NCBI RefSeq assembly: GCF_036588685.1
Contig: NC_086375.1
Coordinates: 42,749,270 to 42,813,269 of the forward strand
DNA from: Mytilus trossulus
Lineage: Eukaryota; Mollusca; Bivalvia; Mytilida; Mytilidae
DNA length: 64,000 nt
Direction: 5' to 3'
Shown one piece after another: positions 11,741-36,759 of this stretch. Positions within the stretch are counted from its first letter, which is position 1. Every line of letters starts with the position of its first letter. The notes below the pieces were generated by a model. The model was not told where the DNA came from. It worked only from the letters and a program-made list of their open reading frames with translations, and searched no databases. The position numbers and the translations under genes are program-made.

Positions 11741-12149
11741 AGTGCACACGGTGAAATGTCTCGCCTTCTTTACTTATCATTGTTATTATGTTGACTTGAT
11801 AGACCTTGATATAAAGCTTTATTACAAATGTCACATAAACTCAACATTAAACAAGAAAACGAAACATTGATCAATGAACCATGTAAACGAGGTCAAGGTC
11901 AGATGAACCATGCCAGGCAGACATGTACAGCTAACAATTCTTCAATACCACAAATATAGTTGACTTATTGCTTATAAATTAAGAAAAACAGACCAAAACA
12001 CAAACACTGAACACTTAACAATGGACCATGAAAATGAGGTCAAGGTCAAATAAAACCTGTGTAACAGACATATAGATCATAAAATATTTCCATACACCAA
12101 ATATAGTTGACCTAATGCATAAAGTATTAGAAAAATAGACCAAAACTCA

Positions 12150-12375
12150 ACTTTACAATTGAGAATGGAAACGGGGAATGTGTCAAGGAGACAACAACCC
12201 GACCAAAGATAAAGAACAGCAGAAGGTCACCAACAGGACTTCAATGTAGCGAGAAATTCCCGCAACTGGAAGGCGTCCTTCAGCTGGCCCCTAAACAAAT
12301 ATATACTAGTTCAGTGATAATGAACGCCATACTTATTTCCAAATTGTACACAAGAAACCAAAATTAAAATAATTC
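12150..12375 (+). repeat. Dispersed repeat copy inside the array
   Basis: 'GAGAATGGAAACGGGGAATG..CAAGGAGACAACAACCCGACC' through TTCAGTGATAATGAACGCC. A closely similar copy is at 47165-47400. Parts recur on the opposite strand near 22300-22440 and 29680-29705. Confidence 0.8.
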
Positions 12376-13054
12376 TTTGACCACTTAACAATGAAAATGA
12401 GGTAAAGGTCAGATGACACCTGTCAGCTAGACATGTTCACCTTACAATCATTCCATACACCAAATATAGTAGACCTATTGCATATAGTATAAGAAACAGA
12501 CCAAAACACAAAAACTTAACTATAACCACTGAACCATGAAAATGAGGTCAAGGTCAGATGACACCTGCCAGTTGGACATGTACACATTAATGTCCTTCCA
12601 TACACTGAATATACTAGACCCATGGCTTATAGTATCTGAGATATGGACTTGACCACCAAAACTTAACCTTGTTCACTGATCCATGAAATGAGGTTGAGGT
12701 CAAGTGAAAACTGTCTGACAGGGATGAGGACCTTGCAAGGTACGCACATAACATATATAGTTAACCTATTACATATAATATTAAAGAGAGAATTTAACAT
12801 TACAAAAAATATTCACTTTTTTTTCAAGTTGTCACTGAAGCATGAAAATGAGGCCAAGGACATTGGACATGTGACTGACAGAGAGTTCGTAACATGAGGC
12901 ATTTATATTCAAAGTATGAAGCATCAAGGTCTTCTACCTTCTAAAAATATAAAGCTTTTAAGAAGTTAGCTAACACCGCTGCCACTGGATCACTATCCCT
13001 ATGTCGAGGTTTCTGAAACAAAAGTTGCAGGCTCGACAAAAAACTATGCTATAA

Positions 13055-14250
13055 ATGTATAAACCTGTACAATTGAAGATTTCTTGTGATCGGGCAATAC
13101 TGTGCAACAGAACAACAGAACATTTCTTACTTTTGGCCCCAATACTGTGCTATTTTACAATACTGTGTAATTGGAAATTTCTAAGTGACTTCTTGAAACT
13201 ATTCAAAAAATTTGAAATTTCAAACCAACCAATAAATTTTTCACACTCCCTTGGAGTTCCAACCCAAACTCAATTTCAGAGTTCCCTTTGCGATTTTTGG
13301 CCCTTTTGGTCTCTTATTCCTGAAACTGTTAAGCAATAACCTCCAACATTAATCCAAGCCTTCCTTTCTGATATCGAATTTTGTGGTACAATTTCAAAGA
13401 GATATACTATTACACAAAAGTTTTGTCCAGAAACTACAAAAATCCTTGTTGTTGGCCCCTTCTTTCTTATTAAACTGTTGATACTATAACCCCTTACATC
13501 AATAACAACCTACATATTGGTGTATTGAACCTTCCAGTAAAATTTTATAAAGATCAAATCGTACAGTTTTGCCTATCAGGTTACTAAGATAATCGTTCAA
13601 CTGATTAACGGGTTAACAGTAAGTTTAAGTTGATGTTTAAGGCCTCGTCTTTTTTACCCTACAAATGTACATTTTTGTAATACGATGATTGGCATTATAA
13701 GGCCCGTCTCTGAGGATTCCTGGCAAAGTTTGACTTGTTTTTACCGAATACACTATAACGTTCATACGAACTTCCGATTAAATTTTTTTTTAAATTCTTA
13801 ATCCATAATCCCTTGATGTCTCAGAAAAATATTGTGGAGTGTTTCAATTCAAAATGATAAAAAAATTTCTTTCAGACCATTAACTATACAATAATTACAT
13901 CCACGTTGATTTGCATTTCACAATTCTTTTTAGTTGGCATTTCGTTTAAAGTTTGACAAAGCCATGCACAATGGAGGTTGCACATTCAGATATAGGTCTA
14001 CATAATATTCGATGAAAAATAAAATACTAATTGTGTTTCCTTAAGATCTTGCACAGAGCTAATAGACAAGTTGATCTGTCAAATTCATTACCACGACCAT
14101 AATTTTCAAATAGAACAAAGTTATTTTAATGATTTCAATATACATTTATAGATCAAATCTATTGAAATTGAAAAAAGGTCTTGTTAACCGGTTAACATTT
14201 TTGGTATTCGGTCCTTCCAACAGTTAACCAGAAAATTTCTGGATCCGCCA
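13055..14250. repeat. Mixed repeat block within the ~150-bp array
   Basis: 13055-13160 is the 35-bp satellite. 13190-13570 resembles, in inverted orientation, the block at the window start (TTTTTGGCCCTTTTGG, TTATTCCTGAAACTGTT). 13580-14240 is flanked by diverged GTTAAC-rich ends and contains the perfect palindrome TGTTAACCGGTTAACA near 14184. No coding sequence. Confidence 0.55.
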
Positions 14251-15260
14251 CTGTGATGAATTCTTTCATGATAACTTTATTTTGCTTTTCAGATCAATTA
14301 AAGATCAGCTCCATATACTATTACCTCTAGTCCTATAACATATGACCTCTGGGGCATTATTTACTATTTCTAGTTGCTGTTTTGATATTATTTTTTTTTA
14401 CTAAAACTTTGAAACATAAGGCATATATATACAAAGTCTTCTACATCTTACATATACTGTAAAGGTTTTTAAGAAGTCAATTAACTGTCCCTATGTAGAG
14501 CTTTCTACAACTTAAGTCGCAGTCTTGACAAAAAACTTCACATTAACCAATGAACTATGAAAATAATGTCAAGGTCATACCTGCCATACAGATATATATC
14601 TACACTTTACAATAAATAAAGCTGACCTTTTGCTTAAAGTACTTGAAAAACAGACCAAACCTGAAAATGAGGTCAAGATAAGACAAAACTTGCCCGACTG
14701 ACATTTACATATTACAATCACTCCATACACCACTTAAATATTTACTTTAAAAACAGGTCAAAACACAAAAACTTAACATTGACCAATAAACTACGAAAAT
14801 GAGGTCAAGGTCAGATGATAACTGCCAGATAGTCATGTATAACTATTATTCCATACACCAAATATAATTGACCTGTTGCTTAAAGTACTTGAAAAACAGA
14901 TATACCACATAAAATTAATATTATTCAATGAACCATGAAAATGAGGTCGCGGTCAGATGAAACCTGCCAGACTGACATGTATCAATTACAGTCATCCCAT
15001 ACACCATACCAAATGCTTCTAGTATTAAAGACACAGACCTAGTCGCATAACTCAGACCTTGATCACTGATCTATGAAATGATGTATATGAGATGCAAACT
15101 GTTCATCTGACAGTCATGTACACATTGCAAGGAATCCATAAACCAAACATAGATAACCAGTTACTCATGATAAGTGGAAATTCACATAAAAAAAATCAAT
15201 TTGTTCTTTCAAGCAGTTGCTGAACCATGAAAATGAAGTCAAGGACATTTGACATATGAC

Positions 15261-18241
15261 AGATGATAACTTTGTATCTCAAGGTATCTGCATACAAGAC
15301 ATAAACCATTCAGGCTGCCGCCAAATAGAAATACCTTCATCTCGCATACTGTGATAAATAACTGCAACTTTCATCGTATTAGAGACAAAATTGTTATCTA
15401 TAACAGTTAACAAGATAATCATATGCGACTCCATGAAAGTAGTACACTATTATGCTCATAAATGTGTACAATAATGAGTGCACTCTGAAATTTCCTGCCA
15501 GCTTTAAAGAATTGTTAAATATACGTTGAGTCATTTCATAAACATTTTACACCAAGGACCACAATAACTGAGGGGGAGGACAGAGGGTACCCTTCTCCTT
15601 TCTCCTACCCCTCTTCTCCTTATTTTTTTTTTTTTAATTTACCGGAAAAAAGAGAGATATTTTATTTTTTCATATTTTATTTTTTTTCCAACTTTTTCTC
15701 CTTTCTCCCCGTCTCCCTTACCCCTGTCCTCCACCTCATAACTGTATGGTAAATAAACCATGTGAATGAGGTCAAGGTCATACAAAACTGCAAAACAGAC
15801 AACCACAAGTTATTTCATTCAACAAATATAATAGAAACAATGCTTTTATTGTATTTGAGAGACCAGCTTTACCCCTAACTACAGGCTATAAAGAACCTGC
15901 ATCATACACCTGGATCTATCTACGTCTTCAACATTGGCCTATTCCAACATTGTAGACAAATATCATCCATGACTGAAATCTCCTTTTGATTGATTGATGG
16001 TAATGTTACTGATAATTTTTACTTTTTTATCCTCAATCCTAAATAGTGGGAATCATGATAGAAAGCACAAGCTCTAGAATATTGTATTAACTTGGAAATA
16101 TATATTTTCCAAATGTCATCACTGCTGGAATGTTGTTGAATAGAATTAGAAAGTTTACAATTAGAAGATGAAAGAAAGCAATCCTTATTGTCAATTTTTA
16201 TATGTCTACCTGTTCTGTTCTAAACATGTGTTCATTATTAAAGTAGCTTTCCTGCATTTTAAACTATTTGTCTTGTTTTTTTTTTCTAATTTGATACACA
16301 TTACTTTTTTCTGATAGGGAAAGGCCTGCAATAAAAACAAATTCAAATTCTCTTCTTTTCTTTAATCACATTTTAACTGCTTGCATTAGCACTGACAATA
16401 CCCATTCTTATAAAGAATAGCAACATAATAATCTCAGTTCGCCAATGTCTTAAGGACATTAACTTACTATTAATGCTTCTGTATGAATGACGATGAATTA
16501 ATAAATACATGTACAAAATGTCTATACAGCTTACAATGAACTTTATATGCAATCATCTTAATCAGAGAAATGTCAATGGACTGTTCACATCATGTGTTTG
16601 TGGTGCTACAGGGTAACACTTCATATAATATCAGCATTTTCAGCGAGTAATATTTCTTTTAAAAAATACTATTATAAAATTATTTATACAAGAGGTTACA
16701 GATTGTTTCATGTGCTTTATAACCATAACGGAACAGTCCTAAAAAAAATATAGTACTGTGTAATATGTGAATGTAATGCAAAATTATACAATAAAATTTT
16801 AATATTTATAAAATCTATTATTAAATTTGATTGATTGATTGTTGGTTGCTTAACGTCCATATTAAATTTGATCATTCATTCTTTATCTTAAAGTCATATA
16901 TAAAGACTGTCTCCTCACCAAATTCTTACCATAACTGAACTATTTAAGTTCAGATTTTTAAGTTGGAAACAAAGTTTTATAATTTTAACATAAAGCATTA
17001 AAATTGTCTTACATCACTTCAGAATGGCTTGCTATTTAATATAAAGAAAAATATATCTCTTTTCTGTAAACTTTTTTTTTTAGGTTTAAGTGATTGAACT
17101 TGACTTTCTTCCATATGTGTAAATATTGATAAGATGCACAGCCCAGAAAGTATTTGAGGCGAATAATTTAACTTGAGATAGATATTCCAAAAATCAATTG
17201 TATTTTACACAATTCAAAATACAAACATTATGTTACAGAATAAATAAATTGCATTCATTATTAAAGAATAGTACATTAGTTGTGACAAAACACACATAAA
17301 ATTAACATCTATGCATTGTCAATGTGATGGGAAGCACAGAAACATGAACTAGCCCTTTCCCAGAATTATAACAATTTGACCCAATCATTTTCCATGTTTT
17401 CTTTTGCAATCACAGCTCTAATTTCAATTGTTTATGACATGAAAAAACAGAAGTATGACATATGAACATATCTACAAATGATTAGTTTTCCCATATTTTT
17501 TACAGAATGAGAAGCCATAGAAATCTATATATAGAAATCATATTACAGGGGAAACGATTTCAACGAACAATGAATCTGTGAACTTCAGTGCTGACAAGCA
17601 TGATCTTATCCTTTTCATTCAATGTAATCCCTGTAGAACTTCTATCTCTTCCTTACTACTGAACACATACTGTCTTCCTGACTCGATGGTGATGACATAT
17701 CACCAAATACAATAAACGGTCATTTGCAAATAAAATCTAAATCTGAAAAAGTAAGAAGGAAAATTTGTTATAAAAATTTTAAAGGTTTAAAGCTTAATGA
17801 AACAATGAGCAATTTTGACTGTTTATTCTGTCACCAAATGCTTTTAATACTTTCATGGAAGCAGCATGCTGATAGTAGCATTGTAAACATTTTATGAAGT
17901 TGAATTAAAAATACACTCTCTTTAGGAATCTTCTATTTCATCAAATCCATAGATTAATAAACAAAAGAATCCATCAGACATTGAAAATAGACTTTATATT
18001 GAAAGCTTTATACATGCATGAAATATTTGCCATTACACAATAAGCAACCAACATTTAATGAATGAAATCATGTAAAAAATTTCAAGTAAGTCATCAATTT
18101 GTTGATCCAGGCAAATTGCCCTTCTTCACCTTCTTAAAACAGTGTTGATAATAAAGTATTCAAGAATTTAAATTGTTCAGCTCTGGCCTCAACCTTGAAA
18201 GATATAATACTTACGTTTTATATACATCTACTATTGTTCCT
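15261..18241. other. No confident gene; 3' flank of YY1
   Basis: Contains pyrimidine-rich low-complexity sequence at 15590-15735 and an isolated fragment of the 150-bp repeat near 15755. A short GATTGATTGATTGTTGGTTG block near 16830 matches the repeat at 5425. The 18,242-proximal part probably holds YY1 3' UTR, because a good donor (GTAAGT) follows the stop codon on the minus strand near 18212. I could not place the downstream UTR exon. Confidence 0.45.
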
Positions 18242-29130
<10,889 letters not shown>

Positions 29131-32100
29131 ATGGGCGCTCAAGTTTCTCAAACGGACTATGAATGGGTGTATACGGAAGAACCGCATGCAACACGAAGAA
29201 AAGAAATATTGGGTAAGAATAAATAATAATTTTGAGTGAGACATGACACCACTGCAGTACAATTATACAACTGAGACACCAGTATCTCCACACCCATTTT
29301 TAATGTTGTATAAGGTCTAAAATTTTACCACAGACATATTATATCTGTTTTTACATGTAGCAAGAATTGTTGATTTTACTATAAATATTATTGGATACAA
29401 CCTTGACTATAATTTTAACTATAATATTGTATGACAACTGAATTTTATTTGGTCGGGTTGTTGAGGGGTGAAGGAGGGGTCATGATCCCGAAATCCCAGG
29501 CTTAAAAACACGAAATCCTGAGGTCCTAATTTAAATAAAGTTAAATCCAGGATCCTGAAATTTGAAAAAAAGAATTCCCGGATCCTGAAGGAGTACATCT
29601 CGAAATCCTGAGCTTAAAAACACCCGATCCCGGAGTCCCAATATAGGTCCTATCCCCCCTCGGTTGTTGTCTCTTTGACACATTCCCTATTTCCATTCTC
29701 AATTTTAGAAATGTTCACGTAAAATGGAAAACAAAGCATGAGAAATAAATATTAGGAAGATAGTACTAGATGCTATTACAGCCATTTTTGGAGATCATGC
29801 ATTCATTATCAATGGACATGTCAGAAGACCCTGTGGTAATCTTTTAGCGTCCGCTATTTGCATCGGATTTGACTGAGAGAAAAAATATTAATCTTAGCAG
29901 ATCTAAGTAATTTGATAGCAATTACATGTGTAAATACATACATGTGTAAATATAATATCCTGATAACACATAATAGAAAGCAATAGCTGGACATTGGTAT
30001 TGAATTTAGTCCTGGTTTAATTTTTAATTAAATGCAGGGTAAGCATTAAAATTAAGATTACCGACACGAAACACAGAAATTAAATAAGGGCACACTCAAA
30101 GCCTGATGGCGAACCAAACATGAGGAAACAAAAAATAACACTTCAAAACACAAAAATATGTAAAACAATAAAGCTGCAAACGTTGCACGAAGTCATATTG
30201 AAAACTATATTGCCAGTAAAATATTGAATTTACTTACACTTCAAGTTGATAAAAATAATAATTAATTTAGTTGTGAGGCAAGGGTTAACAATTGTTCATG
30301 CAGCGCAGAGCATGAAATGAAGAAATTAATTTTATATGCACTGTGGGGATCAGATTTACAGTTTTGTATGTATGTATATTTTAATAATATTTAACCAACC
30401 AACTGTTGGTAACTTATACCTTCATTAGTTGCACAGGTATGGTTTTAATTTTGGTTTGATTTCAGATTGGGATATATACATGTAGGAAATGAAAACATCA
30501 TTACATACATTTACCTGATTATGAAATTTATAAGATCTCTTGAACGTTTTTTTATAATTATACATGTATGGAGAGAATTTCAAACAAACAAATTCAAGAT
30601 ATCATTATGGTATCAAATCTTACTAGAACCCAATGTCCTGAATAGGCTTACTGGTATTTGTGCATAATTATGAAATTAAACTTATCCCAAAATTTATAGA
30701 TGATCATGATGATAACAACATAAAAAGTTTGTTTTAACCTTGAGAAATACTTTACTTTCTATAATATATACATGAATCACCTTGGTTGAACTCTTACTTC
30801 ACTGAACATGTCAATTTAAAAGTATACTTTGTTTGTGTTGGCTTTTAAATAAGAAATGGTGCCTGGTACTATTATGATATATACTCACTTAATTGTACAT
30901 TGTACATGTATATCCGGTTAAAAGTTTGATTTGTATATTAAATGGCACTCAATTCAATTCAATTCAATTCTTTATTAACCAAATGTTTTACAACATATAG
31001 GTACTCATTTCCCCTGCAATAGATTTGTTTTGCAGTCATTGTTCTTATTCAATTATTTTAATTATTTCTTTGATTATAAAATACAAGTGAAACATAATAC
31101 ATGTACTTGTATCATGTGTAGTGAAGTACTGATGATTTATAACCCTTAACTTAAGAATGAATACCCTAACCACCACCCTTTTTTCAAGCACAAATTTTTA
31201 TATAAATATGATTCAGAAGTGTATTATTAAATATTTTTAAAACTGCATATTATCAAGATTTTCTTTTTTTTCTTTAAATTTTCATCTATTGACAGAATAT
31301 TTAACTTTTATTTGCTATTCAAAAGCCAAGTTGAATGAATGAATGAATACTTTATTTGCAAGAAGCATATACATGCTATGGCAAACGAAAATATATACAA
31401 TATATGACAAACAAAAGACAGCAGAGAACAGTAGTTACAGAGTATACAATAATATTATGACAATATATGCGATCTAATTTTCCAAGCTGCATTTAAATAG
31501 TTACATAGTTTTACTGTCAGAGATTTAGAATGAGCTTGTAATAAATTATCTAACTTGTGCCGATTTGGCCAAGAACAGTAGAATAAAGGTAAAAAAAAAG
31601 TTGTACATTGCACTATGAATTAACATCACTTAACTAAATCCCATGTCAGTTAATTTATGGATTGATAATTGATTCATATCAATAAAGACAGAATGCCCCA
31701 TTAATCATCAATTTATTTTATGAGTTGTTTATTGAGTTTTAAATAGTGGCTGGGATTAGTTCTAGATACTGAATTGGTAAATTATGTTTTATTAAAATGT
31801 ATTAACTTTTTTATTATTGATTTATTTGATTGGTCCTTTTTACATTTAAATGACCATAAAATTTATGTACTTTAAATTAGGTGTAGATTTATGTAAAATG
31901 TTTAATACATAATTGTAATGAAATTTCTAAACTTGGATATACATGTATAGGGTTAACCGAAAAGAAAATAAAAACAGAGAAAGAATATAAAGAATGGAGT
32001 TTAATGTGATGCAAAAGTGTAAAGAAAAGCTGTTAAAAAAAGAACTATATGTGCAATATTGACAAAAACATATGATGAACAGAATAAATAAGATATCATT

Positions 32101-35100
32101 ATTAATTACATGAATACTTTTAATAATAGTACAATGCATACAATCATTTTATAAGCATTTTACAGAATTGGTAATATTTGCAAAGATTAAGTAAGATGTA
32201 TGAGGAATTTAATGAAAGTAGAAAGCAAGAACCTCTCATCCCTACCCTCATGTGTAATGCATGAATATATCACAGAGAAATGAACATCAATGTTTACATT
32301 GGTATTGAATGTAGTCCCAGTAACATGGTCTATCATAGTGTTAACAAAAGAAAGAAATTCAATACAACTAAATTGAATTTTTAATTGCAAGTATTTGTAG
32401 ATATGCAAATCCTAAAGAACAATTCCACAATCATATTGATTATGAAGACATGAATATTTTGCCAACATAGCTGAGTACCGCTGCACAAAAATAAAATTAG
32501 GCCCTATTTCACAAAATATACACAGTGACAATAGACTGAAACTATTATAAAGAAGCTAAAGTTGATTGGCTGTTTTTGTATAAATATACCAATTTCGAAT
32601 GCTTCATTTTTAGAATGAACAAACGATGAATAGTTGTTAATTGAAATCCCACAAAAGACATTTTTCTTGTATTGTCAGAAGTGTTTTCAATTCCATACAT
32701 ACACTGTGTAATGGCCTGCACAAACTTGCTAACCTAGTACATGTGTACACTCATGACTCAATTTAAATATGTCGTCATTTATGATATGTATCTGTGTACA
32801 CTGTATCTAGATAAAACCTGCATGTCAACATTGTAATGCGTGTTTTACAAATAGTGCTTAATCTTTGAATGAATGGATAAAGTTTTTAAAGGTATCACGA
32901 AGTACATTGTAATAAATGTATAAAAGTTTTAAATAGATTAATTTAACCTTAACACATTCATGCCTCCTCATTATTTTGTGTTACTGTGTTCTTCCACCTA
33001 TATAATTCTTCATATGTATTATATTATAAGAAGACGTGGTATAATTGCCAGTGAGACAACTACATGTATGTTGCAGCTGTATTAATTGATGAAAGTAACT
33101 GATTCAGATCAAGGATTTTGAAAAAAGGGGGTTCCTGAAAAGTCACAAATATTAGGAGTGACTTGTGTACATTGTTTGTATGTCTATACAATTATGATAT
33201 ACCAGTATATACACATTGATGCTCCTTAGTGGGGGAGGAGGCTTTATCCATCTCTGAAAAACAACAAGTAGATCATTTAAAACACAAAATCCCATAAGTA
33301 CATGTGATGATAAATGTACATGTTCATATGTAGTATACCTAAAGATAGCTACAATGTACCATGTGTACTGAACAACCATTTTTATCTAACAAAAAAAAAT
33401 CTAGATGAAAACATAGTCTTCAGATTATGTATTTATAATTGTTTTTAATATGACTAGCTTAAACACCATAAGATTGACCTGAATAGACAAAACATTCACT
33501 CACTTTGGATAATAATAAAAAATGAGATTACCGGTTCTACAAGCTAGGGATAAACACACAGAAAAAATGAGGCATAATAACAATTTTCAAAATCAAAATA
33601 CAATCATGAATGTATGATCTTTATTCTAAGTATCATTCAAGACAACAGTCTGGATTATTCCTTATAAACCTTTTTACTTACCCTTATAATTCAATCATTA
33701 TATTCGATGCTCTTGGATGGCTCCTGCAAGTAGGAGAGATCAATTTAAAAATGGAGAAACTATATTATTCTGGTACTTTTTAAATTGCTAAGTTTTGTCT
33801 AATATGTTTATTATATATAAACTGATTTCCTGTAATGATGATTTTAAATTATTTTTTTCCAGCAAAATATCCAGAAGTAAAAAAGCTGATGGGACATGAA
33901 CCTAGAACAAAATACATTGTAGCAGCTGTGGTGTTATTCCAGATTCTCAGTTTATATTTGATAAAAGATGCATCGTGGGTAACAGTGGTCATATTAGCAT
34001 ACTGTCTTGGTGGGACAATAAATCACTCATTAACTCTTGCTATTCATGAAATATCACACAATTTAGCATTTGGTCATAGCTATCCTTTGGCCAACCGAAT
34101 TTTAGGATATATTGCCAATTTGCCACTAGGTGTGCCAATGTCAGTTTCTTTCAAGAAATATCATCTTGAGCATCATCGTTACCAAGGTGACGTGGAAAGA
34201 GATGTAGATATTCCAACAGAAATAGAAGGAAGATTTTTCACTCGTACATGGTCAAAATTTGTATATTGTTTACTAATGCCATACTTCTACACTATTCGAC
34301 CACTGTTTGTACGACCAAAACCTCTCACAGGTTTAGAACTTATAAACATAGTTATCCAAGTAGCTTTTGACATTTGTATTTATAACTTTTGGGGTATTAA
34401 ACCAGTATTTTACATGATAGCAGGAACTCTTATGGGAACTGGATTACACCCATTGTCTGGACATTTTATAGCAGAGCACTACATGTTTATCAAAGGCTGT
34501 GAGACCTATTCATATTATGGACCATTGAATTACCTAACCTTCAATGTAGGCTATCACAACGAACACCATGACTTCCCATATATACCAGGATCAAGACTTT
34601 ATAAGGTTGGTACATAGTCAGATACCATTTATTTTGTGGTCTTAAAAATTCTAGTAAGTGAATACAAACAGGGTCAAGAACTTTCATACAAGAAATGATT
34701 TACACAAAGCAGTTTTTTTTCTGTCTATACAATAGCAGAATTTGCTGTTTAATTTTACCAAGTTTGCATGTCATTTTTCTAGAAACGTTGACGGCTTTAT
34801 ACTATTGACAACAACCATATCCAAGAAAAAGCTGAATTTTGCACAAGAAAGGCAAAAAAATACCACTGTCCAGAGGGAACTTCAAACTCATAGATCAAAA
34901 ATAAACTGACAACAACATGGCTAGAAGAGAAAAAAAAACAATAGTACGCAAAACATGTTCACAACATAGAAAAATAAAAACTAAGCAACAGTTTATGTTA
35001 AAATCCTAAGGCAATATTTTTGTATGGTAATATCAGTTTAGTAACGTATTGTTTATGTATTGTAGAAAATCTATTTAAGTATTTATTTTGCACTAGTTAT

Positions 35101-36632
35101 TTGCACAGAAAATCTATATGTGTACAAATGCTTGAATATCACAATTACAAAACAAAAAGTAATTTGACTGGTGTTCGGCTAAATGGCATGTCCTTAAATT
35201 TAAGAAGTGAGAATGTGGAATGAAAACGGTTATATAGTGTATTACACTCTAGGTTATTTAAGCCTTAAAGGGATTATGTTTTACTGTCAATCATTTTATA
35301 ATCACTAATTGTAAATTAAAGTGCCAGGAGAATAAGAATTTCTGTCTTGGATATAAATAAAATTATTATGATTATATTACTGCTAATACCACTTTATTAA
35401 ACACCCTAGAGCGTAACAGAGATTGATATGTTGTACATTATAAAGTATATTAATTGTATCAAATAAAATCATAGAAGAATGGATGAAATTACTTTTAGCA
35501 GTACTGGTATTATAACCTGACTTTTAAAAAAAATCTAGACCAATTCTCGCATTTCTGTTTTATGAAGTACATGTGTTGGAGTTTGGGTACTTCTGGTGTA
35601 TATACATGGATGTGCCAATGATATAACTAGCCATCCAAGTCACAATTAATAAAAAGCAAACCATTTTATGTCAAAGTACGACCTTCAATACTTTTTTTCC
35701 AGACAAATCCTAATAGTAATATTAAAGATTTTTCCTTTTAGAATGTTCAATGGAAAAAAAAGATATATTTTAAAACTGTTATTCATATTACTCAATTTTA
35801 AAGCAATTACATTTTGAAGGATTTTAATCTGGATTTGTAACAAAAAGTGTTTGGATAGATTTTAAAGTGACAAGAATACAGTATTTTGAAGGATTTAATA
35901 ATCAACATTTAAATCAATATTTTGACTTTAGATAAAGCATGATTTGATGATAATCCTTCTGAAAATGAACAAATATTTGAATTTTTGAATTATGTTTGGG
36001 TTCTTTATTTATCTATACTTGTAAAATTAAATCTATACTGTATACATGTACAAGTTACACTTGGGTATTCTAATCAAACAAGTTTATAAAATTACCCCTT
36101 GGACTAGAGAAAACTCACATTAGTAAAGAAATGAACTTGCATTTAAATACATAGGTGCTATCAAAGCTGTACAAGAAGGTGACCTGAAAACATAGTTTTT
36201 TGCTTAATATTGTTGACCTTTACAGTAGACTGACTGTAACTATGCTAGGGTCGTTCTACATTCTGTACTTTTAAAAATTGAATGAATCAGGAAGTATTTA
36301 CTTTAATAATTTTTTATGTACATTTTTACTATGCAATTTACCTTTTCAGTAGAGTTTAAACAAGAAAACTAAAAAAGTTCACACTCATATATCAAAGTCA
36401 ATGATGTCTTATTTACATGGCAAATATCTTATAATTTCAGGTGAAAGAAATTGCCCCAGAGTATTATGATAATTTACCCCAGCATTCATCCTGGTGTAAA
36501 GTGATCTTTAACTTTATAACTGATCCATCTATAGGACCATTCTCTCGAATCCGTAGAAGAATGAAAACTGACTATGAGGAGAAACATATAAAAGATGTCC
36601 AAACACCAAATGGAAAGACACATGCAGATTAG
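29131..36632 (+). CDS. DEGS1: Sphingolipid delta-4 desaturase (DEGS), 3 exons
   Basis: Exons 29131-29212, 33863-34605 and 36441-36632 join in phase to 338 residues (human DEGS1 and DEGS2 have 323). The start [20 protein letters not shown] matches the family, and Gly2 with Ser6 fits N-myristoylation. Three histidine boxes hold the di-iron centre: HEISH (89-93), HLEHH (128-132) and HNEHH (259-263), at the same residue numbers as in human DEGS1. Several hydrophobic segments indicate a multi-pass ER membrane protein. The enzyme introduces the delta-4 double bond of dihydroceramide to make ceramide; some DEGS2-type members also hydroxylate C4. The extra length is in the C-terminal tail ([12 protein letters not shown]). 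Donors are GTAAGA and GTTGGT; acceptors are TTTTTTCCAG and AATTTCAG. The choice between DEGS1 and DEGS2 orthology is open. Confidence 0.95.
29213..33862. other. DEGS intron 1; repeats only
   Basis: 29450-29705 has degenerate CCCGAAATCC(C/T)GAGCTTAA units ending in a fragment of the 12150 family. 30946-31040 and 31331-31620 look like inverted LINE 3' ends: (AATTC)n then TTTATTAACC, and (TGAA)n then TACTTTATTTGCAAG. 33029-33060 is a short minus copy of the GATGGAGAG element. No other exon was found. Confidence 0.6.
34606..36440. other. DEGS intron 2; no gene seen
   Basis: 34785-35000 resembles dispersed repeat sequence (AAACTCATAGATCAAAAATAAAC). 35619-35690 is a minus copy of the GATGGAGAG element (CATCCAAGTCACAATTAATA). 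The 35020-35223 frame has no support. Confidence 0.5.
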
Positions 36633-36746
36633 ACATGTTAGAAGAAGTTTTATTCATCATATTGTAATCACAAATTCATCATTGCTTTTTGTCATTATTG
36701 TATATAAGGTAATTGGAAGAAATATTTGAATACAATGTCAATAACA

Positions 36747-36752
36747 AATAAA
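36747..36752 (+). other. Candidate DEGS polyadenylation signal
   Basis: AATAAA lies 115 bases after the DEGS stop codon. Later AATAAA-like sites exist (for example near 37153), so a longer 3' UTR is possible. Confidence 0.45.
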
Positions 36753-36759
36753 AAGGCAG

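Larger units (their letters stand above)
11740..15260. repeat. Irregular tandem array, ~150-bp unit (ATGAAAATGAGGTCAAGGTC)
   Basis: Each unit has 'AACCATGAAAATGAGGTCAAGGTCAGATGA', CCTGCCAGAC, GACATGTACA, 'CATACACCAAATATAGTTGACC', 'TTGCTTATAGTAT' and CAGACCAAAACACAAAAACT in order. Clear copies start near 11870, 12018, 12390, 12530, 12680, 14550, 14790, 14930 and 15225. The array is interrupted at 12150-12375 and 13055-14250 by other repeats. Confidence 0.85.
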
